DNA of 56,093 nt. Source: Candidatus Nitrotoga sp. 1052. Its GTDB lineage: Bacteria; Pseudomonadota; Gammaproteobacteria; Burkholderiales; Gallionellaceae. Below are positions 18,815 to 26,956 of the stretch, piece by piece (within the stretch, counting starts at the first letter, position 1; every line of letters begins with the position of its first letter). Location of the stretch: NCBI RefSeq assembly GCF_927312905.1, contig NZ_CAKMHQ010000036.1, forward strand, positions 1-56,093, written 5' to 3'. Made by a program: the position numbers and the translations under genes. The notes under the pieces are model-generated. The model was not told the origin of the DNA and ran no database searches. It saw only the letters and a list, made by a program, of their open reading frames with translations.

Positions 18815-19205
18815 TATCTGGATGATTTTAGTGGCAGTGAGTAGCGGTTTAATGCTGCTATGGTCGTTTATTGGCAACAGCATACGTGGGATAAAAGAAG
18901 TAAGCACTGCTGCCGCTCTGCAACTGATCAACTACAAGAATGCTTTAGTTCTGGATGTGCGCGAAGCGGCAGAATTCAATGCCGGGCATGTCCTGAATGC
19001 GAAACAAATTCCATTTGGTAAGCTTGATGAGAGCATCGGAGAACTGGAACGTTATCGTACGCAACCCATCGTAGTGATGGACAGCAGTGGTCTACGTTCG
19101 GCTGCAGCATGTGTGTTGCTAAACAAGCATGGATTTGAGTTGGCGTATAATTTGGCGGGTGGCGTGCTGGCTTGGCAGAAGGCCGGCCTGCCATTGAAAA
19201 AATAA
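18795..19205 (+). CDS. yibN: YibN-like membrane-anchored rhodanese-fold protein
   Basis: 136 residues from the ATG at 18795, chosen for the AGGAG at 18783-18787. An in-frame start at 18765 would overlap pglL more deeply and has no site. A single N-terminal membrane helix is followed by a rhodanese domain (ALVLDVREAAEFNAGHVLNA). The active-site loop reads MDSSGLRSAAA; the catalytic Cys position of CXXGXRS is Asp, so sulfur transfer is unlikely. E. coli YibN lacks the Cys in the same loop and is also followed by grxC and secB. The function of the inactive domain is not established. Confidence 0.85.
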   Translation: MQFVQDNIWMILVAVSSGLMLLWSFIGNSIRGIKEVSTAAALQLINYKNALVLDVREAAEFNAGHVLNAKQIPFGKLDESIGELERYRTQPIVVMDSSGLRSAAACVLLNKHGFELAYNLAGGVLAWQKAGLPLKK

Positions 19206-19207
19206 CG

Positions 19208-19465
19208 ATGCCAAAAGTATTGATGTATTGCACCGCAGTGTGTCCATATTGCGTGCTGGCCGAGCGGCTGTTGCGCGCCAGAGGTGTGACGGAAATCGAA
19301 AAAATACGTGTGGACCTGCAGCCGGAGTTGCGTCGGATAATGATGGAAATTACCGGAGGTCGTACCGTGCCGCAAATTTTCATAGGCACACGCCTTGTTG
19401 GTACCTACGATAACTTGGTGACGCTGGAGCATAGTGGTGAATTAAGTCAGTTGTTGAATAGTTAA
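19208..19465 (+). CDS. grxC: Glutaredoxin 3
   Basis: 85 residues from the ATG at 19208, two bases after the yibN stop. A longer frame from 19172 lies inside yibN. The active site CPYC is at residues 12-15, and the glutathione-binding TVPQIFIG segment has the cis-Pro. GrxC reduces protein disulfides and mixed disulfides with glutathione in the cytosol. Order yibN-grxC-secB-gpsA is the same as in E. coli. Confidence 0.95.
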   Translation: MPKVLMYCTAVCPYCVLAERLLRARGVTEIEKIRVDLQPELRRIMMEITGGRTVPQIFIGTRLVGTYDNLVTLEHSGELSQLLNS

Positions 19466-19488
19466 ATTAAAAATGAAGGATAAATATA

Positions 19489-19992
19489 ATGAGTGAAGAA
19501 GCCGCAGCCGCACCCGCATCCGAACAGCAACAACCCCTATTCAATATCGAGAAGCTGTATGTGAAAGACCTGTCGCTGGAAAGCCCTAATGCGCCGAGCA
19601 TTTTTTTGGAACGCGAGAATCCTAAAATTGATCTGCAATTAAATACCCAGAGCACTCTTGTGGAAGAGGGTCTATATGAAGTAACCGTTACTGTTACAGT
19701 CACTGCCAAGCTGCCGGAAAAAGACAAGGTGATGTTTCTGATCGAGGCCAAACAGGCCGGTATTTTCCAGGTGCGCAATCTGCCGCCGGATGAGCTGGAG
19801 TCGGTATTGGCGATCATCTGCCCTAATATCCTTTATCCCTATCTCCGGGAAGTGGTATCGAATATGGCGATTCACGCCGGGTTCACGCCCGTGTTGCTCA
19901 ACCCGATCAATTTCGAAGCGTTGTACCAGCAGCAGAAACAGCAGCAACAGCAGCAGGCACAGGCACAGGCCGCAACGACCACCCAGCATTGA
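19489..19992 (+). CDS. secB: Protein-export chaperone SecB
   Basis: 167 residues. SecB keeps preproteins unfolded and hands them to SecA. Family core: FNIEKLYVKDLSLESPNAP near the start, then LPPDELESVLAIICPNILYP and AIHAGFTPVLLNPINFEALY. RBS AAGGA at 19475-19479. The tail after residue 150 is a low-complexity Gln/Ala run with QQQQQQ. A TVTVTVT stretch at about residue 65 is the usual alternating beta strand. The Gln-rich tail is longer than in E. coli SecB, and its effect is unknown. Confidence 0.97.
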   Translation: MSEEAAAAPASEQQQPLFNIEKLYVKDLSLESPNAPSIFLERENPKIDLQLNTQSTLVEEGLYEVTVTVTVTAKLPEKDKVMFLIEAKQAGIFQVRNLPPDELESVLAIICPNILYPYLREVVSNMAIHAGFTPVLLNPINFEALYQQQKQQQQQQAQAQAATTTQH

Positions 19993-19994
19993 AA

Positions 19995-20441
19995 ATGAAA
20001 CCGCCTGTCGCTTTAACCCTGTTTATTGCTTTAGCCACAGCGGCAGGTTCCGCGCATGCGCTGGACTATGCGTCTGTCGCGGACAGTTCCGCCATTCTTT
20101 ATGATGCGCCATCGCTTAAAGCAAATAAAATATTTGTGGTTAATCGTTACTTGCCGCTGGAGCAGGTGGTTAGCCTGGATGATTGGGTTAAAGTTCGTGA
20201 CAGCTCCGGTAGCTTGGCTTGGATAGAAAAGCGTGCCCTAAGCAGCAAGCGCTTTGTGGCAGTGATGACACCACTTGCTGTGGTGCATCAGGCGGCAGAT
20301 GCGGGTGCGCCGGCAGCGTTCAATACGCGTCAGCATGTAGCGCTGGAGTGGTTGGAAAGCTCGGGCAATGGCTGGGTCAAAGTACGTCATCTGGATGGCA
20401 CGACAGGCTATGTGAGGGCGACCGAAGTGTGGGGCGATTAA
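19995..20441 (+). CDS. Secreted SH3-domain protein between secB and gpsA
   Basis: 148 residues from the ATG at 19995; a TTG two codons earlier overlaps the secB stop. Signal peptide about residues 1-23 (GSAHA). Two SH3b-like repeats: one from ILYDAPSLKANKIFVVNRYL to DSSGSLAWIEKRAL, and one from VALEWLESSGNGWVKVRHLD to GTTGYVRATEVWG. Such proteins are thought to bind cell-wall or protein ligands. The gene is placed between secB and gpsA, which are adjacent in E. coli, so it is an added member of the operon. No catalytic residues. Confidence 0.75.
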   Translation: MKPPVALTLFIALATAAGSAHALDYASVADSSAILYDAPSLKANKIFVVNRYLPLEQVVSLDDWVKVRDSSGSLAWIEKRALSSKRFVAVMTPLAVVHQAADAGAPAAFNTRQHVALEWLESSGNGWVKVRHLDGTTGYVRATEVWGD

Positions 20442-20460
20442 CCGGCTCCTTCCTAATACG

Positions 20461-21450
20461 ATGAACATTACTATACTGGGTGCTGGCGCATGGGGTAGCG
20501 CGCTGGCTATCAATCTGTCTGCGCGTCATCGTGTCACATTGTGGGCGAACGACGCGGCGCAAATCGAAGCAATGCGTGCCACCGGCTACAATCAGCGTTA
20601 CCTGCCGGAAATTCCATTACCGCAGAACCTGAACCTTACTGCTGACTTGCATGCCGCATTCATTGGCGCGGAATTAATATTGGTTGCTGTGCCAATTGCC
20701 GCTCTGCGTGCCACGCTACAGAAGATCGCGGCAATTCCCATGCCGATTCCGGTAATCTGGGCGTGCAAGGGCTTCGAGGCGGGCACCACACAACTGCCGC
20801 ATCAAGTGGCCGCAGAAACCTTGCCGCAAAACTTCCCCCGTGGCGTGCTGTCCGGGCCGAGCTTCGCGCTGGAAGTGGCGCGCGGTCTTCCCACAGCCAT
20901 GATTTTGGCATCTATCGATGGCAAATTTGCCAGACAGGTGGCGCAATCCTTGCATCATTCGTCCTTGCGTATCTACTCCAGCACCGATGTGATGGGTGTA
21001 GAGGTGGGCGGCGCTGTCAAGAATGTGATGGCTATTGCCGCTGGCATCGCCGAAGGCATGGGTTATGGGCAAAATGCACGCGCCGGGCTGATTACCCGCG
21101 GGCTGGCAGAAATGACGAGACTGGGATTGAAAATGGGTGTGCGTGCGGAAACCTTGAGTGGGTTATCTGGCACCGGCGATTTGATCCTGACTTGCACCGG
21201 AGACCTGTCTCGCAACCGACAGGTGGGCATTTTGCTGGCACAACAGCAGGCGTTGCCGGACATCCTGAGCCAACTGGGTCACGTGGCTGAGGGCGTCTAT
21301 ACAGTTCGTGAAGTGCATCACCTGGCGCAACGCCTGGGCGTAGACATGCCGATCTGTGCGGCGGTGTACAGCGTCTTGTATGAGCAGGTTCCGGCGGCGA
21401 GCGCGGTCGAGGCATTGCTCAATCGTGCGCCCAACTCCGAATTTAATTAG
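20461..21450 (+). CDS. gpsA: Glycerol-3-phosphate dehydrogenase [NAD(P)+]
   Basis: 329 residues. It reduces dihydroxyacetone phosphate to sn-glycerol-3-phosphate for phospholipid synthesis. The N-terminal Rossmann motif is ILGAGAWGSALA (about 4-15). GPSFALEVARGLPTA and GVEVGGAVKNVMAIAAGIAE hold substrate residues including the catalytic Lys. LSGTGDLILTCTGDLSRNR is the C-terminal signature. It ends the yibN-grxC-secB run. Confidence 0.97.
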   Translation: MNITILGAGAWGSALAINLSARHRVTLWANDAAQIEAMRATGYNQRYLPEIPLPQNLNLTADLHAAFIGAELILVAVPIAALRATLQKIAAIPMPIPVIWACKGFEAGTTQLPHQVAAETLPQNFPRGVLSGPSFALEVARGLPTAMILASIDGKFARQVAQSLHHSSLRIYSSTDVMGVEVGGAVKNVMAIAAGIAEGMGYGQNARAGLITRGLAEMTRLGLKMGVRAETLSGLSGTGDLILTCTGDLSRNRQVGILLAQQQALPDILSQLGHVAEGVYTVREVHHLAQRLGVDMPICAAVYSVLYEQVPAASAVEALLNRAPNSEFN

Positions 21451-21821
21451 TCGTTGGGCCTTAATCGCTCAGCCATACTTGTTGGAACCGATTTGCAGAT
21501 GATGACCAAACGTAAACTGAAGCAGCACTCTCAGACATGAAATAAAGAAGACTATAGTGGCCCCCGTATTCAAGAAAATAATGCATTGAGTTTAAGAGAG
21601 TAACCGATCGAGTAATTTGGGAGAATCCAGAGAAACAGCTTGAGCTTTCATCTGCAGAGTTTTAGGCTGCTCTATAACAAAGGTTTAGCCAAATGAACGG
21701 CTAGGTAATGAAAAATATTGGGGAGTTGGTGATGCTTGACAATGTGTACCGATATAGGCAGTACTACTCGCTTATGAAAATGTTTTCTATATTACGTTAG
21801 CCGCTTAGGAAAAGAAATCGA
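21451..21821. other. Intergenic stretch, no gene recognised
   Basis: 371 bases between gpsA and the CPBP protease gene. A TTGACA at 21736-21741 may be a -35 element, but no convincing -10 stands at the right distance. No repeat or RNA structure was noticed. Confidence 0.4.
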
Positions 21822-22523
21822 ATGGAAATCATGATCGCGTTGGTAATCGTCATTGGTGCTACGGCAGTTATCCTGAATCTTAGTCGGTTCGCGGAAAGGT
21901 CGCCGTTCTCTGTGAGCGAGCTGAAATACATCAACACCCAATCCAAATATCAGGCGCTATTGTTTGGTGTGGCGATGCTTGTTCTGCTTGCCATCTATTT
22001 CATGAAAGGTGCGAACTTATCGGTCTTCCTAACGCCGGGCAATATCGCGGCTCCCGCCAAAGAAGTTTCGTGGCTTGGAATCTCTGAGGGTGAGTCATGG
22101 CGTAGCCTCGGAGCCAGTCTGTCGATTTTCATCACACTCGCTACATCCACCTTTGTCTATTTGCAGTTCCGTAAATCTGGCGGCATTTTTAAGCAACTCG
22201 TACCCTACCTGCCGTGGGTTCTGTTATTTTCCCTCACCAACTCATTCTCCGAAGAAGTGGTTTACCGTCTTGGCGTTATTGTGCCGCTTGTTGGCGCTGT
22301 TGATACCGACTACATATTTCTCATTTCGGCGGTTGCCTTTGGTGCGCCACACCTTCGCGGCATGCCCAACGGTATCGTAGGTGCGCTGATGGCAGGTTTG
22401 TTGGGGTGGTTACTTGCCAAGTCGGTGATTGAGACGAGCGGTATGTTTTGGGCGTGGACCATTCATTTTTTGCAGGACATTGTTATCTTCTCCGCCTTCG
22501 TCATGGCAGCGGCTAACGAGTAG
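21822..22523 (+). CDS. CPBP-family intramembrane metalloprotease
   Basis: 233 residues with about six membrane helices. The three CPBP (Rce1-like/CAAX protease) motifs are in order: EEVVYR (EEXXXR), FGAPH (FXXXH) and HFLQD (HXXXD). Rce1 cleaves prenylated proteins; bacterial members are linked to bacteriocin self-immunity or to unknown membrane cleavage. No bacteriocin gene is near. The start ATG at 21822 has a weak AGGAAA upstream. It stands alone between gpsA and a toxin-antitoxin remnant, so it is probably accessory. Confidence 0.8.
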   Translation: MEIMIALVIVIGATAVILNLSRFAERSPFSVSELKYINTQSKYQALLFGVAMLVLLAIYFMKGANLSVFLTPGNIAAPAKEVSWLGISEGESWRSLGASLSIFITLATSTFVYLQFRKSGGIFKQLVPYLPWVLLFSLTNSFSEEVVYRLGVIVPLVGAVDTDYIFLISAVAFGAPHLRGMPNGIVGALMAGLLGWLLAKSVIETSGMFWAWTIHFLQDIVIFSAFVMAAANE

Positions 22524-22531
22524 CAAACCAC

Positions 22532-22573
22532 GGGGTCAGTTCTAACAGAGAATGCATGGGGTCAGTTCTAACA
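22532..22573. repeat. Two direct copies of a 16-base GGGGTCAGTTCTAACA motif
   Basis: Copies at 22532-22547 and 22558-22573 are identical and 26 bases apart. GGGGTCAG-type strings are often seen near repeat-associated Y1 transposases in proteobacteria, but no such gene is visible here. Confidence 0.7.
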
Positions 22574-22616
22574 TTCCAACAAGCTTTGTTACACTTCGCA
22601 GATGGCTAGCTGCCAG

Positions 22617-22640
22617 CGTGGGCACAAAGACGTGCCCACC
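22617..22640. repeat. REP-like intergenic hairpin
   Basis: GTGGGCAC (22618-22625) and GTGCCCAC (22632-22639) form a perfect 8-bp stem with a six-base loop. The flank ACCCTAC matches repetitive extragenic palindromes of beta- and gammaproteobacteria. There is no T run, so it is not a classic terminator. Confidence 0.6.
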
Positions 22641-22700
22641 CTACTTGACTTTTAATTGCGCATTACGTTCGGCCCCGTAAAAATATGCCACGTTTCTCGA

Positions 22701-22729
22701 TTGACAAATTAATTTGCTGTAGCTACAGT
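22701..22729 (+). promoter_or_regulatory. Promoter and palindromic operator of the brnT/brnA module
   Basis: -35 TTGACA (22701-22706), 17-base spacer, -10 TACAGT (22724-22729), six bases before the brnT start. A perfect 12-bp palindrome CTGTAGCTACAG (22717-22728) covers the -10. BrnA is a DNA-binding antitoxin that represses its own promoter, so this is a likely binding site. Confidence 0.6.
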
Positions 22730-22734
22730 AAATA

Positions 22735-22999
22735 ATGCAAATTGAGTTCGATCAAGCCAAAGATGTAGCAAACCAGATGAAACATGGCGTTTCTCTTGCG
22801 TTGGCAGACGAACTGGGAAGCTGCGCTGGTTTGGATCGATGACCGCCTTGAGTATTGCGAGTTGCGCATGATCGCACTCGCACCAAAGACTGGCATCCTC
22901 TACTACGTGGCATTTGTTGATCGTGGCAAAATGCGAAGGATTATTAGTTTGCGCCAAGCCAATCGCCGTGAGGTTACACACTATGTCAAAAATATCTAA
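22735..22999 (+). pseudogene. brnT: Frameshifted BrnT-like ribonuclease toxin
   Basis: From the ATG at 22735 the first frame reads IEFDQAKDVANQMKHGVSLA, the BrnT N-terminus with the FD-AK-N-KHGV signature, then hits TGA after 35 codons. The next frame continues NWEAALVWIDDRLEYCELRM and ends RGKMRRIISLRQANRREVTH, the BrnT C-terminus with catalytic-type Arg residues. One extra base near 22810-22815 would explain the break. BrnT is a RelE-fold ribonuclease toxin. Unless corrected by frameshifting, the toxin is dead while the antitoxin frame downstream is intact. Confidence 0.75.
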
Positions 23000-23282
23000 A
23001 CGCCCATCCGTTGTAATGCCTACCTTGCAAGAAGACAAGGTTATTACCGCTGCTGCCAAGGCTGATCCAGACGCGCAGCCACTCACCCCGAAACAGTTAA
23101 AGGCAATGGTTCCAATTCAAGCACTGCGCGGACGCCCAAAGTCAAAGAATGCAAAGCAACTCGTATCAGTGCGCTACAGCCAAGAGGTCTTGGAGTTTTT
23201 TAAATCTTCCGGTGAAGGTTGGCAGTCACGCATGGACGAAGTGCTACGTAACTACGTCTCACGCCATTCACGTAGAGTGTGA
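22983..23282 (+). CDS. brnA: BrnA-family antitoxin
   Basis: 99 residues from the ATG at 22983, which overlaps the brnT end by 17 bases; such overlap is usual in this pair. The C-terminal part (LVSVRYSQEVLEFFKSSGEG, then GWQSRMDEVLRNYV) is a ribbon-helix-helix DNA-binding domain. The N-terminal half should wrap the BrnT toxin. BrnA neutralises BrnT and represses the operon. A start at 22914 would run inside brnT and is not needed. With brnT broken it may act only as a repressor or be a leftover. Confidence 0.8.
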   Translation: MSKISKRPSVVMPTLQEDKVITAAAKADPDAQPLTPKQLKAMVPIQALRGRPKSKNAKQLVSVRYSQEVLEFFKSSGEGWQSRMDEVLRNYVSRHSRRV

Positions 23283-23372
23283 GGTTAAGGTCGAACCCGG
23301 CATTCGGGCAGGATTCGTCCAGAAGTGGGCGAGCCCCAAGGTCAAAGAGGTCAGACCAACATTGTAATTGTT

Positions 23373-23849
23373 TTAACGGAACGATTTATCAGCCTCCGCA
23401 AACCCGCACTGACGCCATGCTTCAAACACCGCTACCGCGACTGTGTTGGATAAATTCAGGCTGCGATTATTCGGTAGCATAGGCATGCGCAGGCACTGCT
23501 CCGGTGCTAACGATGCCAATATATCCGCAGGCAAGCCACGAGTCTCCGGCCCGAACAGCAACGCATCGCCTGCCTGATAACATACCTTGTGATAAGGCTG
23601 CTTGCCTTTGGTCGTGTATGCAAACAGACGCGCACCCGGCAGGGTTTGCAGGCAGGCAGCGAGGTCGTCGTGTACACGAAGATCGGCGTATTCGTGATAA
23701 TCCAGCCCGGCTCGCCGCAATTGTTTATCATCCAGCGAAAATCCGAGCGGTCGGATCAAATGAAGTTGCGCCCCGGTGTTGGCGCACAGGCGAATGACGT
23801 TCCCGGTATTAGGCGGAATCTCGGGCTGGAAGAGGATCACATTAAACAT
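23373..23849 (-). CDS. trmL: tRNA (cytidine(34)-2'-O)-methyltransferase
   Basis: 158 residues, a minimal SPOUT methyltransferase. It methylates the wobble ribose of tRNA-Leu isoacceptors. FNVILFQPEIPPNTGNVIRL is the N-terminal signature. The knot carries LLFGPETRGLP and LNLSNTVAVAVFEAWRQ. Full length for the family. It lies 111 bases downstream of comF on the same strand, possibly in one transcript. Confidence 0.95.
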   Translation of the reverse strand: MFNVILFQPEIPPNTGNVIRLCANTGAQLHLIRPLGFSLDDKQLRRAGLDYHEYADLRVHDDLAACLQTLPGARLFAYTTKGKQPYHKVCYQAGDALLFGPETRGLPADILASLAPEQCLRMPMLPNNRSLNLSNTVAVAVFEAWRQCGFAEADKSFR

Positions 23850-23960
23850 TATGGGAGCCTCCGTTTTGAATGGATGCGCATCTGGTTTTTCCCTGCAATG
23901 ATGGTGGTGTCTGCTGACAGGGGCTGGAAAACGCGTGACGAACTGATGTGAATAATAACC

Positions 23961-24677
23961 CTACGAAGCAGAATGCGGCAATGTCCGCGCAATGACCCAG
24001 GCACTGATTTCGCGCGCGCCTGCTTTGCGTAAGGTTTGTGCCACCTCATTCAGCGATGCACCGCTCGTCATTACATCATCCACTATGGCGACATGCTTGC
24101 CCGAAAAATCCTGCGTGCAGATGAATGCCTGACGCACGTTTTGGTCTCTTTCTTTTCGTGATAACGCCGTTTGTGGCGGGGTATCGCGCATGCGCTGGCA
24201 GGCATTCAGCAGTGCTGGAATATTCATCTGCCGCCCAATATGCCGCGCCAGTTCAAATGACTGATTGAATCCGCGCGCACGTAAACGCACCGGATGCAAT
24301 GGCATTGCAACAAGGCAATCAGGACGCACCGCAATACGCTGAGTCAGCTTGTCTGCAAGGCTGTTCGCCAATACCAGTTTTTCATTATGCTTCAGCGCCT
24401 GCACTAGCTTGTTGAGCGGGAAAGCGTAGGCGAACACGGCCACTGTGCGGTCGAAATGCGGCGCTTGTTGCAAGCAATGACCACAGATCGCGCCATCGTG
24501 CGTAGGCAGGGCACACACCGGGCAACGTGCCGCAGTCAAATAGGGTAAATCAGCATCGCAAGCGGCGCACCATACGCCATTGCGGCTGGCTGTGCCGCAC
24601 AGGAAACAGGGTTGCGCGGGCAGGGCTTGCCACAATTTTGTGCGGATGTTCAAAAAATGACGAGTCAAAATTGACAA
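23961..24677 (-). CDS. comF: ComF/GntX-family phosphoribosyltransferase-like protein
   Basis: 238 residues. The N-terminal zinc region has four CXXC-type pairs (CFLCG, CAAC, CPVC, CGHC; about residues 24-86). The C-terminal phosphoribosyltransferase fold has VAIVDDVMTSGASLNEVAQT, the PRPP-binding loop. ComF proteins take part in DNA uptake; E. coli GntX is next to bioH. Here it is divergent from bioB, keeping the comF-bio association. The biochemical substrate is not known. Confidence 0.9.
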   Translation of the reverse strand: MSILTRHFLNIRTKLWQALPAQPCFLCGTASRNGVWCAACDADLPYLTAARCPVCALPTHDGAICGHCLQQAPHFDRTVAVFAYAFPLNKLVQALKHNEKLVLANSLADKLTQRIAVRPDCLVAMPLHPVRLRARGFNQSFELARHIGRQMNIPALLNACQRMRDTPPQTALSRKERDQNVRQAFICTQDFSGKHVAIVDDVMTSGASLNEVAQTLRKAGAREISAWVIARTLPHSAS

Positions 24678-24733
24678 GGTTGCGCCCTTTCATGGATGAT
24701 GCCGGATCATTGTAATTCATTAGACTGCAAGCC

Positions 24734-25747
24734 ATGACGACTCACACCGTTCAATTTACCCGCCCCTCCAAACCCTCGGCACCCTCTCAACCATCAAGCG
24801 ATTCGCAGTGCTGGAGCCTCGCCCAAGTTGAGGCGCTGTTCAGGCTGCCATTTGCCGATTTGCTCTATCGCGCACAGCAGGTGCATCGTGAGCATTTCGA
24901 TGCCAATGCGGTACAGCTGTCCACTTTGCTGTCCATTAAAACAGGTGGCTGTCCAGAAGACTGCGGCTATTGCCCGCAAGCTGCACGCTATGATACCAGC
25001 GTGAATAGCCAGGCATTGATGGAGCTTGATGACGTGTTGGCGGCTGCCCGCGTTGCCCAGGCTGCTGGCGCGACTCGCTTTTGCATGGGCGCTGCTTGGC
25101 GCGGCCCCAAACAGCGCGATCTGGAATCGGTGCTGAACATGGTGCGCGAAGTCAAAGCGCTGGGGCTGGAAACCTGCGCTACGCTGGGCATGTTGAAAGA
25201 CGGCCAGGCCGAGCAGCTAAAAGACGCCGGGCTGGATTACTACAATCACAATCTGGATACCGCGCCCGAGTTTTACGACGAAATCATTACCACTCGTGAT
25301 TATCAGGACAGACTGGACACGCTGGAGCGTGTCCGCAATGCTGATTTGAATGTATGCTGTGGCGGTATCGTTGGCATGGGCGAAAGCCTTACTCAACGCG
25401 TCGGCTTGGTCGCGCAACTCGCTAACCTGGACCCCTATCCTGAAAGCGTACCCATCAACCTGCTGGTGCAGGTAGAAGGCACGCCGCTGGCCGACACCAA
25501 AGCGCTGGATCCGCTGGATTTTGTTCGTACCATCGCGGTGGCGCGCATCACCATGCCCACGGCGCGAGTGCGATTGTCTGCCGGGCGGCAACAAATGAGC
25601 GAAGCGGTGCAGGCTTTATGTTTTCTCGCGGGCGCCAACTCAATATTTTATGGCGACCAGTTGCTGACTACCGGTAATCCAGAGGTGGAGCGCGACCGCG
25701 TTCTACTTGATAAATTGGGTATGTATCCGCTTGCGGCAAAAATTTAG
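24734..25747 (+). CDS. bioB: Biotin synthase
   Basis: 337 residues. It inserts sulfur into dethiobiotin, the last step of biotin synthesis. The radical SAM motif [18 protein letters not shown] has Cys73, Cys77 and Cys80. CMGAAWRGP and [13 protein letters not shown] carry further conserved residues, and the [19 protein letters not shown] segment holds the Arg that binds the auxiliary [2Fe-2S] cluster. First gene of bioB-F-H-C. The 56-base gap to divergent comF must hold the promoter; no BirA operator palindrome was recognised. Confidence 0.97.
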   Translation: MTTHTVQFTRPSKPSAPSQPSSDSQCWSLAQVEALFRLPFADLLYRAQQVHREHFDANAVQLSTLLSIKTGGCPEDCGYCPQAARYDTSVNSQALMELDDVLAAARVAQAAGATRFCMGAAWRGPKQRDLESVLNMVREVKALGLETCATLGMLKDGQAEQLKDAGLDYYNHNLDTAPEFYDEIITTRDYQDRLDTLERVRNADLNVCCGGIVGMGESLTQRVGLVAQLANLDPYPESVPINLLVQVEGTPLADTKALDPLDFVRTIAVARITMPTARVRLSAGRQQMSEAVQALCFLAGANSIFYGDQLLTTGNPEVERDRVLLDKLGMYPLAAKI

Positions 25748-25789
25748 AGTGCATTGATCAAACTCCCTTGCTTGTGATGGAAAATTTCA

Positions 25790-26956
25790 ATGCCTTTTGA
25801 AGTGCTGCAGGACGAACTCGACACCCGCGCAGCCCAAGGACTTCTACGCCATCGCTACGAGTTGCAAAGTGCGCAAGGCACACGCGTCAAGGTAAATGGC
25901 AAGCCGACTCTGTCTTTTTCCAGCAACGACTACCTCGGTTTAGCTTATCACCCGCAGTTGCTTGCCGCTTTGCAGACGGGGACGCAACAGTATGGATTGG
26001 GTGCGGGCGCATCCCATCTGGTCAGTGGTCATTTCAGCGCACACGACGAGTTGGAGCAAGCACTTGCTGAATTCGTCGGCAAGCCCGCAGCACTGTTATT
26101 TTCCTCTGGCTATCTGGCTAACCTTGGCGCGGTGCAAGCGCTGGTCGGCAGGAGCGATAGAATCTTTGCCGATAAGCTGAATCACGCATCACTCAATGAC
26201 GCCATGTTGTTGTCACGTGCGCAGGTGCACCGCTATCGCCACAACGACATGGCACATCTCGCGCAATTGTTGGGGCAGCCAAGCAGCGGTCGCAAACTTG
26301 TTATTACCGATGCGGTATTCAGCATGGATGGTGACCTTGCGCTGTTGCCGGAACTGCTGGAGTTGTGTGAGCAGCATGATGCCTGGTTACTGGTGGATGA
26401 TGCGCACGGTTTTGGCATATTGGGTGAACAGGGGCGCGGCTCATTATTTCACCATAGAGATTCATCTGGCCTCGCCTCGCCGCGCATCATCTACATGGCG
26501 ACGCTGGGCAAGGCGGCGGGCGTATCCGGTGCCTTCATTGCAGCGGAACAGGTGGTAATTGATACGCTGGTACAGAATGCGCGCAGCTACATCTACACAA
26601 CAGCCAGTCCACCTGCACTGTCCTGCGCGGTTCTGGCCAGTTTGTGCTTGTTGCAGAAAGAAGAGTGGCGACGCACACAATTATGGAAATTGGTTGCGCA
26701 GTTGCGTGCTGGTCTAATCGGGCTCCCGTGGGCGCTGATGCACTCCGATACCCCTATTCAGCCGCTGCTGGTCGGCGACAATAATGTTGCGGTAGCCTTG
26801 AGCGAAGCTCTGCGCGCACGTGGCATCTGGGTGCCAGCCATTCGCCCGCCTACCGTTCCGCAGGGAACGGCGCGACTGCGTATTTCGCTCTCGGCGGCGC
26901 ATAGCGAGCAGGATGTGGCGCAATTGATTTCAGCCTTGCATGAGCTTGCACATTGA
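25790..26956 (+). CDS. bioF: 8-amino-7-oxononanoate synthase
   Basis: 388 residues, a PLP enzyme that condenses pimeloyl-ACP with alanine. Conserved FSSNDYLGLAYHP, GAGASHLVSGH and VDDAHGFGILGEQGRG. The PLP Lys is residue 241 in ATLGKAAGVSGAF, which matches Lys236 of E. coli BioF in position. It follows bioB by 42 bases and overlaps bioH by 17 bases. Confidence 0.97.
   Translation: MPFEVLQDELDTRAAQGLLRHRYELQSAQGTRVKVNGKPTLSFSSNDYLGLAYHPQLLAALQTGTQQYGLGAGASHLVSGHFSAHDELEQALAEFVGKPAALLFSSGYLANLGAVQALVGRSDRIFADKLNHASLNDAMLLSRAQVHRYRHNDMAHLAQLLGQPSSGRKLVITDAVFSMDGDLALLPELLELCEQHDAWLLVDDAHGFGILGEQGRGSLFHHRDSSGLASPRIIYMATLGKAAGVSGAFIAAEQVVIDTLVQNARSYIYTTASPPALSCAVLASLCLLQKEEWRRTQLWKLVAQLRAGLIGLPWALMHSDTPIQPLLVGDNNVAVALSEALRARGIWVPAIRPPTVPQGTARLRISLSAAHSEQDVAQLISALHELAH

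Noticed and set aside
22784-22999. 71-codon ORF as a separate small gene
   Set aside because: It is the C-terminal half of BrnT; the N-terminal half lies in the adjacent frame just upstream.
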